A stretch of DNA of 24,915 bases, from assembly GCF_001949145.1 (NCBI RefSeq), contig NW_019091671.1:211132-236046 (forward strand), given 5' to 3'. The stretch comes from Acanthaster planci. Taxonomy: Eukaryota; Echinodermata; Asteroidea; Valvatida; Acanthasteridae. Shown here one piece after another: positions 9,531 through 18,775 of this stretch (position 1 is its first letter; the number at the start of each line of letters is the position of its first letter). Below the pieces are notes generated by a model that was not told where the DNA came from, did no database searches, and saw only the letters and a program-made list of their open reading frames with translations. A program made the translations under genes and the position numbers.

Positions 9531-10021
9531 GCAAGAGACAAATTCCTCCTAGACCAAGAAGATTCCAAATAACACCGGGAGAGCTACAGCAGGCTGAGAA
9601 GGTGATCCTCCGCACTGTTCAGATGGAGCATTTCCATGACAAAATGGCCGCTCTCAATTCAGGTGGAACAAATGCCCTGAACAAGGATAACCCCCTCCAA
9701 AAACTAAGCCCATTCATAGATGAAAACAGAATCATTCGAGTCAGAGGAAGGCTTCGAAGAGCAGATCTCAACCTCAAGGGACGCCATCGTGTACTCTTAC
9801 CCAAGCACAACCACATCTCCAATCTGATGATACAATATTTCACCCATGGGGTAGAACACCAGGGACAACATTTAACTCTTGCATCAGTACGAGCTGGAGG
9901 AAAATGGATCATCAAAGCCCAAGACCTAGTCCAAAGAGTGATCAATCACTGCACTGTATGTTGCAAACTACAAGGCAAATCACTTACCCAGGTGATGGCA
10001 GACTTGTCCACAGACATGTAA
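9531..10021 (+). pseudogene. BEL/Pao integrase N-terminal zinc-binding domain
   Basis: The frame reads ITPGELQQAEKVILRTVQME, then LQKLSPFIDENRIIRVRGRL, the conserved stretch before BEL integrases. An HHCC-type zinc finger follows: HGVEHQGQHLTLASVR, then GKWIIKAQDL and INHCTVCCKLQGK. The two histidines and the CTVC pair are present. QVMADLSTDM ends at a TAA (10019-10021) a few bases before the assembly gap. In an active element this domain helps integrase multimerise and bind element ends. Apart from that final stop this is the least damaged part of pol. Confidence 0.9.
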
Positions 10022-10031
10022 CAGTGAGAAG

Positions 10032-10178
10032 NNNNNNNNNNNNNNNNNNNNNNNNNNNNNNNNNNNNNNNNNNNNNNNNNNNNNNNNNNNNNNNNNNNNN
10101 NNNNNNNNNNNNNNNNNNNNNNNNNNNNNNNNNNNNNNNNNNNNNNNNNNNNNNNNNNNNNNNNNNNNNNNNNNNNNN
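10032..10178. other. Assembly gap (147 N)
   Basis: Unresolved bases. The gap lies between the integrase zinc finger and the first catalytic aspartate, so a stretch of the BEL integrase is missing from view. Whether its length is real cannot be judged. Confidence 0.99.
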
Positions 10179-10244
10179 AAAGCATAGCTATCAAACAAGG
10201 GCGCTGCGCAAGGGCTATATGTAAATGACCTGTCACAGACAGAC

Positions 10245-10760
10245 TGCAAGCGATGCCACCATTCACCAGCATTGTAATGGACGTGTTTGGCCCATGGACT
10301 GTCATTACAAGAAATATTTGGGGTGGCTCGGCTGAAGCTAAGAGATGGGCTGGTGCTGTTCACTTGCCTCAGCACCAGAGCCGTGCACATAGAAGTTACC
10401 GAAGCCATGGACACCTCAGCCCTGCTCTCTGCACTTAGAAGGTCTGTCTCTCTCCGGGGCCCCATTGCTCGACTGAGATGTGATATAGGGACCAATTTCA
10501 TCGGCGCAAAAGGAACGCTCAATCAAGAATAGATCACCAGATATCTGACATTGAGAAACTTTGAATGGGTCTTCAACCTCCCCAGAGCTTCCCACTTCAG
10601 AGGTGTCTGGGAATGACAGATTGGAATCATCTGTTGAGTCTTAGATTTGATGTTCATTCAACTTGGGAAACATCAACTCACCCACGATGGCCTCATCACC
10701 TTCATGGCAGAAGCATGGACCATTGTGAACTCGGGGCATCTGACACGAAATAACATCCAG
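10245..10760 (+). pseudogene. BEL/Pao integrase catalytic core
   Basis: The core carries the DDE residues that join element DNA to the chromosome. The first Asp is in IVMDVFGPW, the second in RLRCDIGTNFIGA, and the Glu in RGVWE. CLSTRAVHIEVTEAMDTSAL lies between the first two. Frames change near 10300 and again near 10530. A TAG at about 10530 and a TGA directly after GVWE truncate the product, although all three catalytic residues are still encoded. LTHDGLITFMAEAWTIVNSG follows, but the C-terminal part of a normal BEL pol is missing before the polypurine tract. Confidence 0.85.
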
Positions 10761-10849
10761 TAACTGACTGAGAGATGTGCCAAAGACAAACAATGATGTT
10801 TTTGCTTATTCTGTAAAAATTCTCCCTAGATTGACTTTTAGACGGGGAG

Positions 10850-11095
10850 TGTAATATTCATTGTTTGTGTATTTACTTGTTATACTCCACCTCATGGTGG
10901 CGCTCTTCAACTTCCTAGGTCATAAGGTCAAACACCATGCCGGCGTCCTTTTCAGACACCTCAATGTCTTGGTCACCGAGCTCTGCTATTCAGTTCTTTT
11001 TATGAGCGGATTTTTAAATTTCTGTTATTTTACACTTGAACCATTACCCTCTGACATCTCTACTGAGTCAACTGCATGATTGATCTCCAGAACCA
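10850..11095 (+). repeat. Probable 3' LTR of the BEL/Pao element
   Basis: The segment begins TGTAATATTC directly after the purine tract AGACGGGGAG, the usual junction of internal region and 3' LTR. No 5' LTR is present for comparison, so the end is uncertain; CCACAGTCA near 11092 is only one possibility. The frames within have no family motifs. Confidence 0.5.
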
Positions 11096-11312
11096 CAGTC
11101 AAGTAAGCTGTTTTCCTCAACTAGCAGACACCAGTTTCTTTGTTTAGATGTTTTAGATTTTGGCACATGTATGTGCATGAGATTAAGAAAAGTTTACTTC
11201 TTTATGATTAAGTGTTTAAAGGTCTGCCTGCCGGTAGTTTTCATTGACAACTGATTAAATTTTGACACCAGACATTATTAAGACGATTATTGATAGTTCA
11301 ATCCTCCCTTAG
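11096..11312. other. Spacer without recognisable genes
   Basis: This AT-rich flank lies between the BEL 3' LTR and the MITE. No coding, repeat or RNA signal was identified. Confidence 0.4.
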
Positions 11313-11621
11313 TTAACCCTTGACGACGCGACGGGAATTTCTTCCCGAAAGTCAACTCCAAGAATTCCAGCCTCGCTTAGCTACGAAGGCCACCTCCCGT
11401 TGCCTCTTTTCAAATTGGGGACTGTTGTGAAGCTGGTGATTATGATGCAAAATTGGTCTTTTAATTTCTGGGCTACGCACAAAGACCAATTACCATATAT
11501 ACAAGAGCCAGGGTCTGCCTTCTTTCACCGTGTTCGCTAGAGCGTGGGCCGAGAATAAAAGCGGGCTGAAGATTTCAATTTTTACAGTGGCGAAAGCCGC
11601 TTGTCAGCACGAAGGGGTTAA
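11313..11621. mobile_element. piggyBac-like MITE flanked by TTAA
   Basis: A ~300-bp block is bounded by TTAA at 11313-11316 and 11618-11621. The left end reads TTAACCCTTGACGACGC and the right end, reverse-complemented, TTAACCCCTTCGTGCTGAC. TTAA targets and CCCTT termini are characteristic of piggyBac elements. The terminal repeats are imperfect beyond the first bases and no transposase lies inside, so this is at most a non-autonomous copy. Confidence 0.5.
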
Positions 11622-12190
11622 TGGGCTTTTACATGTAGATATCTACAGACAATTGTGTGGCAAAATAAGTTTGGCCTTCATATAATGATCTTGTAGCTTT
11701 CTGCCTACATGTATCGTACATCTATATGTAGTTAATCGATGCTCCCCATTTTAGGTTGCTTTGTATTTAATATGCATCGACTGAACTGTGGAAAGTTTTC
11801 CTTGAGCTTCGTTCATAGTTTGATGACTTCGTAAGATTTAGATATTTAGTGTTTTGTATTGTTTTATCTTATTTTATGCAGTTCACCGTGCATTAAATTG
11901 AGTGGAAACTGAAGCCCTGACCTTCTTAATTTGTGGTTGACACTAGCTGGCAAAGATTATGTTATCGTCTCTACTGGCTACACGTAATACTGACCCAGTA
12001 CATACGCGTAGTGGTATTTTGGATAAAAAAAATACTGGACCAGTGTATAAACTTTGCAGGTAGTCTACTTGATATAGTTTTCCTAATAGGGTCAGTACCA
12101 TGGGCATGAGTTGAAAACAAAGTTGAATCTTGCTCAAGAGCACGCGTCACTCGGGCCCGCACTTCTCTTTGTTTCACAGTCAATTGCACC
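11622..12190. other. Spacer without recognisable genes
   Basis: This AT-rich sequence includes two TACATGTA palindromes (near 11632 and 11706). The two overlapping minus-strand frames around 11943-12189 have no motif and are treated as chance. Confidence 0.4.
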
Positions 12191-12303
12191 GACGCCTCAT
12201 ATTAAGTCTTACACTTTGTTGGTCCCAGAAATCTGACGCCTCATTATTCCTCGTAAGTCCGAAAATTTGGACTTTTGAGGTATCGGACCTATGAGGCGTC
12301 AGA
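12191..12303. repeat. Nested inverted repeat with a third terminal-motif copy
   Basis: A perfect 13-bp inverted pair, TCTGACGCCTCAT at 12232-12244 and its complement at 12291-12303, encloses a second, imperfect 12-bp pair (CCTCGTAAGTCC at 12249-12260 with GGACTTTTGAGG at 12269-12280) around an 8-base centre. GACGCCTCAT also occurs in direct orientation at 12191-12200. The transcript or single strand would fold into a long hairpin. It resembles a small foldback element, and no coding frame is present. Confidence 0.75.
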
Positions 12304-12344
12304 CTTATGATACGCACACAAGGACACCAACCACTTATGGGAAT

Positions 12345-12413
12345 AGGGCATTTTCATAAACAGTACTAGCTATCTGGAATACTCTACCAATAGGCATTCG
12401 CAAAGCTTCATCC
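12345..12413 (+). pseudogene. Short LINE ORF2 C-terminal fragment
   Basis: The frame reads RAFS, a stop, then TVLAIWNTLPIGIRKASS and a stop. This matches the RAFSxxAPxLWNSLPxxIRxAxS tail of CR1/L2-type LINE proteins. It is a small orphan relic, separate from the pieces at 105-6052. Confidence 0.6.
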
Positions 12414-12415
12414 TA

Positions 12416-12827
12416 AGAGATGGTATCCTTGTATGGTGCTACATGTACCGCAAGCCTTCCACCTTACATGTATACAGTACACGAAAGTGTTCTTTGAATC
12501 TGCATCAGGTGTTTTGTCCCAAATGACTGTAGAATGCACAGTGTATTGTTAGGCTGGGGTTCAGCAAACATAAAAGGTTGCCAGGCTCGAGTATATTCAC
12601 GGCACACATGCTAAGCTATACCATGGGGTCAGCTGGAGGCTTCGTCCACTTCCCTTTGTCACTGTGATGTGTGTCCTGTGCTAGTATATTTTAGTTGTCA
12701 ACATCCAAGACAAGCTGCTGAGTCAAAACATTGCTTAGAGTGGGCTCACATTTAGCCCACCAGGCCACTAGACTTCTTCAATAGTTGTGAGTCATACCCA
12801 GCATTACTGTTGTCTGGTATCTGCGAT
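12416..12827. other. Spacer without recognisable genes
   Basis: This may include more 3' sequence of the LINE relic. Nothing further can be supported. Confidence 0.4.
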
Positions 12828-12899
12828 GGCTTGGGCCAGACTTGCCCAGTGCTCTCCCTAGAAGGCTTGGCCCAGACTGACTCAGTGCTCTCCGTAGAT
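12828..12899. repeat. Tandem duplication, 36-bp unit, two copies
   Basis: The two units, 12828-12863 and 12864-12899, share GGCTTGG, CCAGACT and CAGTGCTCTCC with a handful of substitutions. Confidence 0.8.
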
Positions 12900-13232
12900 G
12901 AGCTTACCATCACCAGTCCTGACTAAAATGCTTTTTTTCTACCCAGGGATTCCCTGTCACATCAGAGCCCCACCTATACTCATTGCATGCATATAATCCA
13001 TACTTTGCCATCCAGTTTGTGTATATTTTCCCTAGATATCGTTTGAAGTGGAGTCCATCAAAGTATACTTTTTCTCCTTCATGTAAATATTAAATTTATT
13101 GTAAAATTCTAACTGCTGACAGATCTATTGGTCTTAATTTATTTGTTCCTGTGATGCCCATATTCTGTTGATTTTGGTGAATGTGGTGCAGGTAACAAAA
13201 TGGATTAAGAGTGATGTACCATCCCACTGAGG
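12900..13232. other. Spacer without recognisable genes
   Basis: This is the AT-rich left flank of the Ty3/gypsy-type element. No coding or structured signal was seen. Confidence 0.4.
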
Positions 13233-13237
13233 TCAAC

Positions 13238-13531
13238 TGTAGTATCCTTCACTCTTAAAGGTCCACTCCTGACCACCATAACTCTACCCAGCAACAGTAC
13301 CCTTTTCAGAATGTCCTTGTAGCTCTGCCCTCCTCTGGATCCTAATGGCCCCACCTGCTATACATGTACATCAATCACAATATTGTACCCCATTAGACCT
13401 ACCCCCATGTCTGCATGTATAAAGTGTACATGTATATAGTATATAATATAGTTGTACCCCTGCATCTGACACACTATAAACCAAGCAACCATTAGAACAA
13501 ATCAAGCTTGTGTTGAGCACACTATATTATG
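13238..13531 (+). repeat. 5' LTR of the gag-only element
   Basis: This begins TGTAGTATCC and ends ATATTATG, where the 3' copy ends ATATTACA, so the last bases have mutated. It aligns along its whole length with 14632-14916, with scattered substitutions and small indels. A TATA-rich stretch lies near 13433-13450 (GTATATAGTATATAATATAG). An AATAAA-type signal in the 3' copy is ACTATAAACC here. Confidence 0.9.
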
Positions 13532-13575
13532 TTGTCGATGAGGACGGGATTGAACAGTCCGCAGTGTACATCAAC

Positions 13576-14305
13576 GTGGCACAATTCAACATACCAGCAC
13601 CACCGCCATTAGATATGCAGATCACAACCTGGACATGAGCTGGAAGAAATTTTGCGCAAAACTTTGCAAATTTTGCCATAGCAACAGGAGTCCAAAACAA
13701 GGACGACACCACATGAGTTCCCACTCTGTTAGCTGTTACCGGCCAAAATGCTGTTGATACATACAACACCTTCACCTGGGCCGAGGAAAGCGACAAGAAC
13801 AACTTTTACCAGGTCTTCAACAAATTTGCCACATTCTGCACAGGCAAAATGAATACAACATACAAGCGCTACTTATTCAACAGCCGCAACCAACTGGAAG
13901 GAGAAACCATTGAAACATTCATAACAGCCCTTAAACCCTCGCTGAAACTTGTGAGTTTGGAGAGTTAAGAGATTCACTCATCCGAGACCGCATCATCCCG
14001 GGCATCAATAATCAAAGCATCCAAAAACGTCTACTGAGAGATGCTGACCTGACACTAGACAAAGCCATTACCGTCATGCGAGCTGCTACGAATGCATCAA
14101 TGCAACTGAATCACATGGCCGGAAAAACTCAATCCATCCATGCAGTCCAGCAACGACCCAAGTGCCATCCCACAAGAAGAACCATTTTGCAAAGTATTGC
14201 AGAAGCATGAAGGATCAGACCCTACAAGCGAACACATTTAGCATAGCACAGCTGAACAAGGATCTAACCTCACCAGACGACATGGAGGAGGAATACGCAT
14301 TCTAA
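13576..14305 (+). pseudogene. Ty3/gypsy-type Gag, frameshifted, first half of zinc knuckle missing
   Basis: Gag of gypsy-type elements builds the particle. The frame reads VAQFNIPAPPPLDMQ, FANFAIATGVQNKDD, NTFTWAEESDKNNFYQVF and TYKRYLFNSRNQLEGETIET, a capsid-like region. TGA codons interrupt it near 13637 and 13712. A frameshift near 13950 leads to CEFGELRDSLIRDRIIPGIN and LLRDADLTLDKAITVMRAA. After a further frame change near 14165 the sequence KKNHFAKYCRS is the second half of a CCHC knuckle; the CxxC half expected before it is not seen. The frame ends at a TAA at 14303-14305, where protease would normally begin. Confidence 0.85.
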
Positions 14306-14342
14306 ACTGTGTTATCAGCAAGACAAGTAATAACATGAACAA

Positions 14343-14399
14343 ACACCATGTTATCAACAACACCATCGTGTCATCAACAACACCATTGTGTTACCAACA
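14343..14399. repeat. Three short tandem units inside the LTR element
   Basis: Units ACACCATGTTATCAACA, ACACCATCGTGTCATCAACA and ACACCATTGTGTTACCAACA follow each other just after the gag stop. They lie in the non-coding part where pol has been deleted. Confidence 0.8.
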
Positions 14400-14631
14400 A
14401 CACTGACCTTGGAAAAGCAGCAACAGTGACTGTGTTAATAACAGCACAATAATAAGAGTAACCTCTCCTGTTATATTTAACTTAAAGCATTATATGAATT
14501 TAAGATCTTTAAGAAAATCAACCAAGTAACTAACCCTAACAATAGAGTTGCAAACACCTGTTTTGTATCCTCAACTGGGTTTATTCATTCACAGGCTAAT
14601 ACACACTTGTTCATTCTAAGGTGAGGAGGGA

Positions 14632-14916
14632 TGTAGTATCCTGGACTCTTACAGGTCCACTCCTGACCACAATAACCCTTCCCTTCCCAGCAACGGTACC
14701 CTTTTTAGAATGTCCTTGTCGCTCTGTCTTCCTCTGGATCCTGATGGCCCCACTTGCTATACATCAGTCATTGTACCCCACTAGACCTAGCCCCATGTCA
14801 GCATGTATAGAGTGTACATGTATATATAATATATAGTTGTACCCCTGCATCTGACACACAATAAACCGAGCAAGCATCAGAACAACTCTAGCTTGTGTCG
14901 AGCACACCATATTACA
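14632..14916 (+). repeat. 3' LTR of the gag-only element
   Basis: TGTAGTATCC to ATATTACA, with the canonical TG and CA ends intact. It contains a TATA-rich block (GTATATATAATATATAG, near 14819) and ACAATAAACCGAG near 14857, a probable polyadenylation signal. Confidence 0.92.
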
Positions 14917-14971
14917 TCAACCATCTTGTCCTTGGTTGTCTCTCGTTTCTGCTAGTATTAAAGAAAGATGG

Positions 14972-15451
14972 CAGTTGCCCAGAGTTGTAATGACTCAAGT
15001 CAAGGACTCACCTCAAGTCCAACTTGAGTTACAATTTTTGGCGAATCAACTTGAGTCCTGAAGGGTAAATGACTCAACTTGTGTCTCTGCAACCAAATGA
15101 CTCAACTCGGATCTCTCATGGAAACTCGACTTAAGTACAAGCTTATAAGACTCAAGTCTCAAAAAAAATTAAAAGCAACATTTTAGTTGGCTAGATATCT
15201 CACACCCTAATTTATTTTCAGTATGTCTAAATAAAAATGAAAATACCCCAAAATGACTTACATGTAGTTGTGTTTTTATTTTTTTTTTCAAAAATTTGTG
15301 ACTCAAGCTTGGTACATGACTCAACTTGACTACACAAAGTGACTTGACTCAACTCAACTTCTTGAACTATAGAATTGACTTGAGTCACAATGTTAAAATG
15401 ACTCGACTCTAGTCACCAAATTTAGTGACTCGTTACAACACTGCAGTCGCC
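14972..15451. mobile_element. hAT-superfamily MITE with 8-bp target duplication
   Basis: The element spans 14980-15443. Left end CAGAGTTGTAATGACTCA and right end (reverse complement) CAGTGTTGTAACGAGTCACT form the CAGnGTTGTAA terminal repeats known from hAT elements. Flanking 8-mers CAGTTGCC (14972-14979) and CAGTCGCC (15444-15451) differ at one base and are the target duplication. The interior is packed with variants of GACTCAAGT/ACTTGAGTC in both orientations near both ends, probably transposase subterminal binding sites. No coding frame is present. Confidence 0.88.
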
Positions 15452-16108
15452 CCTTACACATGGGTACACTTTGAAATTGCATATTCTGTGACATTCACTG
15501 AGGCTGAGCACCCCATGAATACTTCAATCAAGTCATCTTCGATTTTTATTGCTCAAAAGTTATGAGCAGGGATAGATCCTGGGCCATGCGCCCTCACCAT
15601 CGACAACAAGAGGGAAAGGAGTGTTTTGTCTTTAGCACTTCCCTTTCAAAAGTGTGTAAAAAGCCCCAAAATGTAGCCTTATCCCTTTGATAGGCCATGC
15701 AAGGTTATATGAAAATTCTTTAAGTTTTTGTCCCCCCCCCCGGAAAAAAGTTTGGCCTTATAGAAGTCAAGTAAAATTTAAACTGGGGACCTCCAGAATG
15801 CTGCACCAGAACTCTGTTAACTGAACTACCAAACTAACAGAAAAATTTAAATCTTAACCCTAACAGTCTCAAATCCTCCGATTTCAATATGATTTTACAT
15901 ACACACTAGGGAGTTAGGGTTAATGTCTAAGATTTTCAGCATTGCTGATGTGGGTATTGTTATGACTAGATGAGATCCTTTGCTACAGTAAACTCACAGT
16001 TTCTTCACTCTGCCTGGTTTTGATTAAAAGTAGTCTACAAATGTTCGAATTGTGGTTTATTAGATGTAAAACATCTTTAGTTGTTTTATGTCTTTACTTC
16101 ATCAAAAG
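15452..16108. other. Spacer without recognisable genes
   Basis: This contains a C10 run near 15733 and the small inverted repeat at 15849-15935. No coding family motif was seen. Confidence 0.4.
15849..15935. repeat. Inverted repeat with telomere-like core
   Basis: TAACCCTAAC at 15855-15864 pairs with GTTAGGGTTA at 15913-15922, and AAATCT/AGATTT outside them extend the symmetry. The core matches the animal telomere hexamer, but only about one and a half units are present on each side, so chance is possible. Confidence 0.5.
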
Positions 16109-16254
16109 GCCTAACAAAGAGCAAGACACTGATGGATTTGTGGAAAAGTAAACTTGTGGCTGGAAAAAGCATTTCAAGTGATGTTCTCAAGGTAAGAAGA
16201 GACAAGGATTCATCCACTGCGACAGAGCCTTCTCCATTGAGCTCCTCACCTCAA
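16109..16254 (+). other. Candidate host protein-coding exon (146 bp)
   Basis: An open stretch is preceded by a pyrimidine-containing acceptor (TTTACTTCATCAAAAG) and followed by GTAAGT, a consensus donor. A second possible donor, GTAAGA, lies inside near 16192. The frame reads GLTKSKTLMDLWKSKLVAG, a short basic/hydrophobic motif, then a serine-rich tail ending SPLSSSPQ. I do not recognise the protein. The exon would begin with two bases of a split codon, which is compatible in phase with the exon candidate ending at 750. The acceptor is weak, so confidence is low. Confidence 0.3.
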
Positions 16255-17391
16255 GTAAGTGAATCAAGAAGTTCATAAAAACATTTGTTAATTGACTTTT
16301 TCCAGATGTAGATTGTTATGATAATAATTCGAACAGCTTTTAATGTAGCGGTTTCAACTCGGATCAAAGCATCTTCCATATTAATAACCCTGCTTGTAGT
16401 GCTCCTGGTGACCAACCTTCCTTTCTCCACCACAAGATACTGGTGGTGCTCTTCACATCTAATAGTTCTCCTTTAGTTACTTACTACAGGACACCTGAAG
16501 GCACTGTTCATGGCCTTGCAAGTAAGGTTTTTCCTCAAGGGTGCATTCCACCAAATTGTTATATTTCTGCACTCGAGCTCATTAATATTTTGTGATCCCA
16601 CAGGATTTTTACATAAAGACAGGTCATAATCAGGAGGCATCAAAGAACTCTTTCTATCAATCCTGAATTTAGGACTGATAGTTTCCAGTTCAAGGTATTT
16701 CTTTCACACACAAAAAAATAAAAATTGCGGGCCTATTTTGGATAGAGGCAGGTGGCTACATTCAGAAATGAGCGCCTAGTTTTACTGCTATTTTTGGGGT
16801 ATCTTCGTTCAAAGGCCAATAAAAAAAACTTTCATTGCTGACCCCCATGAAATTGAAACGAAAAGTTATCTTCTGGTCATAATCTTGAATTTCCAGTGAC
16901 AAACGGAGGCCAATCTCTTCACGAGAGTCAACAGGCGGCACTATTTTGATCCGATTTTGCACTGTTTTCTATGGGCGCGTATTTGGTGTAGTGCAACCTG
17001 AAGCACATGTGAAGGCAGCCACTTTCTTGCCGGATTTTCGACAAATTTTGCATGTAATCTCCTATTCCAGCCAAGAGCATTGAGTCAGTAGACTGTATTG
17101 TCATTGTCACTCTCCCTAGAACCACAATCATGTAAGTCATGCTCCATTATGTTACTGCGTTGAAACATGATTCAAGTATTAGCCTAGTTGTGGTCTTAAG
17201 ACATGTAAAAGATGGTTATAACATGAACATCGTAACCTGTTGTGTGCATCTTGAAGTTCATTTTTAGTTGTTTTGGCTGTCAGATGGAACAGCTATTGTT
17301 TTCCTTATTTTTTGTTCCTTTCTTTTTGTTTGGCTTTTTTGCAATTTTGCAAAAAAGGCATTCTTTTTGTGCTGTTTTTTCTTCTTCTTGT
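16255..17391. other. Spacer without recognisable genes
   Basis: Minus-strand frames in 16251-17140 have no recognisable motifs. A long T-rich tract (about 17290-17395) ends in TTCTTCTTCTTGTCGCAG, which resembles a splice acceptor, immediately before the satellite. Confidence 0.4.
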
Positions 17392-17399
17392 CGCAGGAG

Positions 17400-17848
17400 A
17401 CAAGTCACGTGACATTAGAGGTGCACTCTCTAAGGCTCTTTCTCGCCTGAATTCTATATCCGATTGGGTTTAAATCTTGCAGATATCTTGAAAAGAAAGT
17501 GCTATAGAGGAATATCGACCTCGTGATGATGACGTCATCAGGAAACAAGTCACGTGACATTAAAGGTGTACTCTTTAAGGCCCTATATCTCCTGAATTCC
17601 ATGTTTGATTGGGTTCAAATCTTGCAGATATCTTGAAAAGGAAGTGCTTTAGAGGAATATTCACCTCATGTGATGATGATGTCATCAGAAGACAAGTCAT
17701 GTGACATTAAAGGGGCACTGTTTAAAGCCCTATATCTACTGAAGTACATACCCGTACATATCCCATTGATTTCAAACATTGCAGATAACAAGGAAAGGAA
17801 GTGTTTTAGACGAAAATGTACCTGTTGTGATGATGATGTCATCAGACG
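17400..17848. repeat. Satellite, ~146-bp unit, three copies, with E-box and CRE palindromes
   Basis: Units start ACAAGTCACGTGACATTA at 17400, 17545 and 17692 (the last ACAAGTCATGTGACATTA), giving periods of 145 and 147 bp. Each contains a CCTGAATTC-like block, a TTGCAGATA block, AAGTGCTTTAGAGG-like sequence and a terminal TGATGACGTCATCA-like palindrome (17527-17540, 17674-17687, 17831-17844). Copy one keeps both palindromes perfectly; copies two and three carry a one-base change in TGACGTCA (TGATGTCA). Related single blocks may recur near 18195-18240. Divergence rises from left to right. Confidence 0.9.
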
Positions 17849-18690
17849 AGGAGTCAATTTACATTTTATTTCACCCTAACCAACAAGCATATTGTTTGGC
17901 TTACACTACACAGTACTACAAAATACTAAGTATAAGTCTGAGCCTGAAGGACCTAGTGCTAAGATTACTGCTTCTGGCTAGGTTACTTCAATTGTTATTT
18001 GTACAGAGAACAATGAAGCCATGCATTCATAGTGCCACAGCACTGTATGGTACATTGTCTTATCTATAGTATCTTATGGCTTCACAGAAAAAGAAAGTCA
18101 TGTCCTCTTACAAGCGACAGCGCTCAGTACTACATTTTACTACAATTAGTAATTTTTAGCATCATGTAGGGTAAGGGTTAAAGCACAGCATTTCCTGAAG
18201 TACATGCCTGATATTGGGTTGAAACCTTGCACCCAAGTGGTCATAGTGACAGATTTACACCATCAGGTTTGTGCAGTAGATTGGTTGTTCAACTTTAAAA
18301 GGGATGCGAAAAAGCCCTCTGTTCTGTTGGCAGACAGATGACCTCTGTTTTTTTTTCCTTTCCTTTTTCAGACTTTTCCCATAGAGTTTGTACACGTTTT
18401 TTCTTGTCCCATAGGGCTTCGATTGTTTCATACACCTGATCGACTTCAAACTTGGCAGACCTTCGATCAGTCATCCAAGGATGATTCTCGAACTAGTTCA
18501 TCATCTTGACGTCTGTAAAAATTTGTTGTATATCCCCTTTTGTGGAAATGGTTAAGCCCTGAAGTTTCTACCAATACTATTACCTGCATCACTTTAGAAC
18601 TAATCTATGTTACTCCAGATGAGCGTTATGTAATAGTCCTTGCAGCCAGCTGTTATATCTCAGGTACTCGTATAAAGGAAATAACTGGAA
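17849..18690. other. Spacer, possibly with decayed satellite-like pieces
   Basis: Around 18190-18235 (TTCCTGAAGTACATGCCTGA, then TTGGGTTGAAACCTTGCA) the sequence resembles the middle of the satellite unit. Nothing coding is supported. Confidence 0.35.
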
Positions 18691-18775
18691 TATGTAACCG
18701 TCAAAGTCGTATCAAGCGGCTGCCATCTTGGAACCCTTGTCATTATTCAACATGTAGTTCATGTTGCTAACAAAA
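18691..18775 (+). repeat. Direct repeat, left copy
   Basis: The block starts TATGTAACCGTCAAAGTC and continues with GCTGCCATCTT and ATTCAACATGTAGTTCATGT. It aligns with 19571-19655 over about 85-90 bp with small indels. Confidence 0.8.

Larger units (their letters stand above)
6490..11095 (+). mobile_element. BEL/Pao LTR retrotransposon, 5'-truncated and degenerate
   Basis: Gag, aspartic protease, RT, RNase H and integrase follow each other in the BEL/Pao order on one strand, ending at a purine-rich tract (AGACGGGGAG, 10840-10849) and a probable 3' LTR starting TGTAATATTC at 10850. The N-terminal part of gag and the 5' LTR are missing: homology begins inside the gag DUF1759 region just after the pogo-like terminus. 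Numerous frameshifts and stops run through the polyprotein. An assembly gap falls in the integrase. The right boundary near 11095 is a guess because there is no second LTR to align with. Confidence 0.85.
13233..14921 (+). mobile_element. Short Ty3/gypsy-type LTR element, gag only, with 5-bp target duplication
   Basis: Two LTRs (13238-13531 and 14632-14916) flank a ~1.1-kb interior that encodes only a gag pseudogene. Both sides are bounded by the identical 5-mer TCAAC (13233-13237 and 14917-14921), the target-site duplication. After the 5' LTR comes TTGTCGATGAGGACGGGAT, similar to the primer-binding region of many animal gypsy elements. The 3' LTR is preceded by the purine tract GGTGAGGAGGGA. 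No protease, RT, RNase H or integrase remains, so it is a deletion derivative that could only have moved with help from an intact relative. Confidence 0.92.

Noticed and set aside
9619-9945. Minus-strand frame over the BEL integrase
   Set aside because: Antisense shadow of the zinc-binding domain; no family signal.
10860-11079. Hydrophobic frame beginning in the BEL 3' LTR
   Set aside because: It lies within the LTR and has no recognisable motif; envelope-like identity cannot be supported.
16762-17140. Two minus-strand frames in the spacer
   Set aside because: Short, overlapping, no family motif and no splice context.
17268-17473. Phe-rich hydrophobic frames in the T-rich tract
   Set aside because: The hydrophobicity comes from poly-T; two overlapping frames look equally hydrophobic, so no membrane protein is claimed.
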